Below are positions 4,997 through 5,732 of a DNA stretch of 5,732 nucleotides, piece after piece. Below the pieces are notes generated by a model that saw nothing but the letters and a program-made list of their open reading frames with translations, did no database searches and had not been told where the DNA came from. Numbering within the stretch: the stretch's first letter is position 1; every line of letters starts with the position of its first letter. Both the position numbers and the translations under genes were made by a program. This DNA is from CBDUQP01 sp965369385 (lineage in GTDB: Bacteria > Planctomycetota > Phycisphaerae > SM23-33): contig CBDUQP010000175.1 in assembly GCA_965369385.1 (NCBI GenBank), forward strand, positions 1 through 5,732, read 5' to 3'.

Positions 4997-5732
4997 ATGA
5001 TTGATATGAAGAAACTCGACCGCAACGCACTAGCGAAGATGATGGATTACTCCATCTTGCCCAAGCAAACGCAGAAGTGCGAAATATTGGACGGCTGCCG
5101 TATCGCCCGCGAGTACAATTTCGCTGCGTTCTACAGCAGCAGCTCACACTGGAGCCCACTGGTAGCCGAGCAACTGGCCGGCACCGATATTGAAATAGGC
5201 ACCGGCATCGCATTCCCGTTCGGCGGCGCACCGGCTGCGGTCAAGGCGTTTGAGACTGAACTCGCGGTGAAACGCGGGTGCACCACCGTAGATGTGGTCA
5301 TGAACGTGGGCGCACTGAAGGATGGCGACCATGCGACGGTTGCCGATGAACTCAAGCAGTTCGCAGACGCAGCCGGAGGCGCGGTCACCAAGGCCATACT
5401 GGAAGTCTGCTACCTCACAGATGAGGAAATCACAACCGGCTGTAAGCTGATCGCCCAAGCCGGTATCCAGTTCGCCAAGACATCCACCGGCCAGTTCGAA
5501 GGCCCAACCCTCGAACAGATGCTGGTAATGCGTGATGCCCTCAAGGACACCGACGTGCAACTGAAGGTATCGGGCGTGAAGTTCCCGCGGCCGCAAAACG
5601 CTCTCGTGTTCATCATGGCCGGCGCAGTGCGAATCGGAACACGTGCGGCCCCAGAGATAGTAGAAGGTCTGGCAACACTCAAGAGCATCGGCATGCTGTT
5701 GCGGGCCGCGCTGGTCGCCATGGTCGAAAATG
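4997..5732 (+). CDS. deoC: Deoxyribose-phosphate aldolase (DERA) family protein, 3' end beyond window
   Basis: A class I (Schiff-base) TIM-barrel aldolase; DERA itself splits 2-deoxyribose-5-phosphate into acetaldehyde and glyceraldehyde-3-phosphate. The frame is open for 245 codons to the edge. Relative to E. coli DERA, the catalytic residues are kept: Asp99 in VDVVMNVGAL (98-107; Asp102), Schiff-base Lys161 in FAKTSTG (159-165; Lys167) and relay Lys190 in LKVSG (189-193; Lys201). Family blocks FPFGGAPAAVKAFETE (73-88) and KAILEVCYLTDEE (132-144) are clear. Oddities: Cys47 is replaced by Tyr46, GGVR/GGIR reads GVKF (193-196), and the phosphate-binding Ser238 position is Arg216 (GTRAAP, 214-219). 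At least 21 residues follow the usual barrel end near EIVEG, including a hydrophobic stretch. The ATG follows AGGA (4985-4988), which overlaps the previous gene's stop; the gap is 10 bp. The family is certain; the exact substrate is not. Confidence 0.88.
   Translation, partial: MIDMKKLDRNALAKMMDYSILPKQTQKCEILDGCRIAREYNFAAFYSSSSHWSPLVAEQLAGTDIEIGTGIAFPFGGAPAAVKAFETELAVKRGCTTVDVVMNVGALKDGDHATVADELKQFADAAGGAVTKAILEVCYLTDEEITTGCKLIAQAGIQFAKTSTGQFEGPTLEQMLVMRDALKDTDVQLKVSGVKFPRPQNALVFIMAGAVRIGTRAAPEIVEGLATLKSIGMLLRAALVAMVEN

Noticed and set aside
5144..5721. Minus-strand open frames in the last 600 bases (5144-5596 and 5410-5721).
   Set aside because: The plus strand here encodes an unmistakable DERA-family protein open from 4997 to the edge; the minus-strand frames are its shadows.

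Overview
The window is about 55-57% G+C bacterial DNA with Shine-Dalgarno-led, tightly packed genes. It holds four complete protein genes and two cut by the window edges. Nothing in it fixes the taxon. The protein style and the GGGACGGTGCC-type intergenic repeats would suit a Planctomycetota (Phycisphaerae-like) or similar environmental lineage, but that is a low-confidence guess.

Layout. (1) Positions 1-144, minus strand: the first 48 codons of an unrecognised exported or lipoprotein-like protein. (2) 145-350: a divergent intergenic region with a perfect 12-bp palindrome and candidate promoters in both directions. (3) 351-1652, plus strand: hemA, glutamyl-tRNA reductase, the committed step of C5-pathway tetrapyrrole synthesis, apparently alone rather than in a hem operon. 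(4) 1653-1998: a 346-bp gap with a cluster of short repeats (three direct copies, one perfect 24-bp inverted copy forming a long hairpin, and two degenerate inverted fragments), followed by a good sigma70-like promoter. (5) 1999-5732, plus strand: four genes separated by gaps of 18, 18 and 10 bp, clearly an operon that continues past the right edge. It encodes an iron-dependent alcohol dehydrogenase, a class II ketose-bisphosphate aldolase, a PHP-domain phosphoesterase and a DERA (deoC)-family aldolase whose end is cut off.

How the genes may work together. Two aldolases of different mechanism (metal-dependent class II, and Schiff-base DERA type), an aldehyde/alcohol oxidoreductase and a phosphoesterase suggest a dedicated route that cleaves one or more phosphorylated sugars and reduces or oxidises the aldehyde released. 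The substrate cannot be read from the sequence. The DERA-like enzyme keeps its catalytic Asp and both Lys residues but has changed phosphate-binding positions, so its substrate may not be 2-deoxyribose-5-phosphate. This unusual gene combination is the most interesting part of the window. The pathway itself is inference.
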